DNA of 64,000 nt from Gottfriedia solisilvae (GTDB lineage: Bacteria; Bacillota; Bacilli; Bacillales; Bacillaceae_G): positions 248,001-312,000 of the forward strand of contig NZ_NETJ01000002.1 of assembly GCF_002128405.1 (NCBI RefSeq), read 5' to 3'. Each line of letters opens with the position of its first letter. Within the stretch, counting starts at the first letter, position 1. The notes beneath the pieces were generated by a model, which saw nothing but the letters and a program-made list of their open reading frames with translations, was not told the origin of the DNA and did no database searches. Shown here one piece after another: positions 63,016-64,000 of this stretch. The position numbers were made by a program, and so were the translations under genes.

Positions 63016-63763
63016 AAGGTAATTGTTTAACAGTTAATGAATACATTACGGCAGAAATTATAATAAATAAGATTGTTTGAAATGGGATGTTAATATTAAA
63101 TAGTCCAACAATAAAATAAATGACTGTTGGCAGTGTTAAGCTATAGGCAATCATTGCAAATCTATGTCTAAAAGTTAAGTTCTTATCTGAGTGAAATAGT
63201 GCAGTGATAAACGCAAGTATTGTTGCGACAATGAAAATAAAGAAACATGAACCCAAATAAAATAAGAAAAACAATGCAATCATAAAAACTGGTAAAGCTT
63301 GTTTGACATTTTTAATAAATTTAGAAATATCCTCTTTATTAATTTCAGTCTTATCTAATGAAAGGTAGGGATAATCTTGTTCTCCAGAATCAGTTTTTAT
63401 GACAACCCGATCTTTTAGGACTGTAATCGAATATTTATCCTTTGAAGTTGAAGAGGGTAGGCTTGTTTCATTTGGATAAAATGCATATCTAAAGTCACCA
63501 ATTTTACGTTCAAATGGTTTATTATCATTTATCGTTAAGATCCCTTTATTTAAGGAGATTGTTTGGATGTTTTCCTTTAACAAATCTGAGGCATTATTCA
63601 CCTGGAGTTTTACAGCTTTCTCAAATGAAAAAAAACCTGGAAGAGTATAAAGAATCGCTAATAGAAATAAATAGAATATTGTTTTACCGATTTTTTGGAG
63701 TCTGAACTTTGCAATTGTTTTGGGAGAGTATAGGCTGTACCAAAATTGTTTAAATAGATTCAT
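63005..63763 (-). CDS. yqgB: DUF1189-family membrane protein YqgB
   Basis: This 252-residue protein has a first helix near 27-46, a hydrophilic extracellular region (about 48-155), and then three or four helices (about 157-190, 200-220, 224-243). LYSPKTIAKFRLQKIGKTIFYL near the start and HRFAMIAYSLTLPTVIYFIVGL near the end fit DUF1189, found in B. subtilis as YqgB in the same place after yqfZ. The function is unknown. AAGGATGAG precedes the ATG. Confidence 0.85.
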   Translation of the reverse strand: MNLFKQFWYSLYSPKTIAKFRLQKIGKTIFYLFLLAILYTLPGFFSFEKAVKLQVNNASDLLKENIQTISLNKGILTINDNKPFERKIGDFRYAFYPNETSLPSSTSKDKYSITVLKDRVVIKTDSGEQDYPYLSLDKTEINKEDISKFIKNVKQALPVFMIALFFLFYLGSCFFIFIVATILAFITALFHSDKNLTFRHRFAMIAYSLTLPTVIYFIVGLFNINIPFQTILFIIISAVMYSLTVKQLPSKR

Positions 63764-63965
63764 AAACTCATCCTTTCTTAATAATGTTATATCTCTTTAC
63801 AACGTTATTATGTATGTTTTTGGTAATTTTGTACAATGTAAGCATTTATATTAGAAAAACTTCATTATTGATCTTTTATAACCTCGTTTGGTAAAGATTA
63901 TAACTAGTCTGATTAACCCAAATTAGCGAATTAACTTAAAAAAATAAAAAAAGTTAAAAAAAGCA

Positions 63966-63994
63966 TTGACGTTAATTTGGAAACATGTTAAATT
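63966..63994 (+). promoter_or_regulatory. Possible promoter at the right edge
   Basis: TTGACG (63966-63971) and TAAATT (63989-63994) lie 17 bases apart. It would drive a gene just beyond the window (sodA or yqgC in B. subtilis). The -10 is weak. Confidence 0.35.
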
Positions 63995-64000
63995 AAATAT

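Overview
The window is low-GC Firmicutes chromosome, most likely from a member of the Bacillaceae. From about 21 kb to the right end the gene order follows the Bacillus subtilis yqeY-to-yqgB block: rpsU, yqeY, yqfC, yqfD, phoH, yqfF, ybeY, dgkA, cdd, era, yqzL, recO, ccpN, yqfL, dnaG, sigA, cccA, trmK, yqfO, ispH, yqfQ, cshB, nfo, yqfT, yqfU, zur, ispG, yqfZ and yqgB. Spore-specific genes (yqfC/yqfD, spoVR) with sigma-E-like promoters mark a spore former. No RNA genes, CRISPR arrays, intact insertion sequences or prophage genes were seen.

Left part (1-20.2 kb) is accessory. It begins with a fixABCX-type electron-transfer flavoprotein operon, cut at the left edge, that ends in a 59-residue unknown. 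Next is a complete heme-stress module (hssR-hssS-hrtB-hrtA), recognised from close similarity to the staphylococcal proteins and from a well-placed HssR-type direct repeat before hrtB. Then comes an operon joining a SAM hydrolase (DUF62) to an ECF transporter (UPF0397-type S component, double ATPase, EcfT). A cell-surface locus follows: a WxL protein, a DUF916/DUF3324 WxL-binding membrane protein and an LRR-WxL protein. An RDD membrane protein, a small unknown, a fatty-acid-hydroxylase-like enzyme and an MFS sugar-type transporter complete this part.

Middle part (20.3-46.2 kb) is mostly housekeeping: deoxyribose-phosphate aldolase, ribosomal protein S21, c-di-AMP phosphodiesterase PgpH, rRNA maturation (YbeY, Era), RecO, the gluconeogenic repressor CcpN, primase, SigA, cytochrome c550, TrmK, isoprenoid synthesis (IspH), a CshB helicase and endonuclease IV. 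Relative to B. subtilis, glyQS is missing between recO and ccpN, and yqeZ-yqfA(floA)-yqfB is missing between yqeY and yqfC.

Right part (46.2-64 kb) has a zinc uptake and control operon (znuC-znuB-zur), inserted accessory genes (a VOC protein with an SOS-like promoter, CarD, SpoVR, RocB, NAT and small unknowns), a sulfate transporter operon (sbp-cysT-cysW-cysA) with an unusual leader, and then ispG, yqfZ and yqgB on the minus strand.

Intergenic space carries three families of structured repeats. Family A is dispersed and includes a decayed tandem triplet at 18.3-18.75 kb. Family B is a nearly identical 124-bp tandem at 42.07-42.37 kb. Family C is a single long imperfect hairpin next to B. The most distinctive items are the HssRS-HrtAB module with its operator, the SAM hydrolase/ECF operon, the SOS-like element before the VOC gene, the Met-Cys-stop mini-ORF in the sulfate leader, and the repeats. 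No wholly new multi-gene system could be proven from sequence alone.
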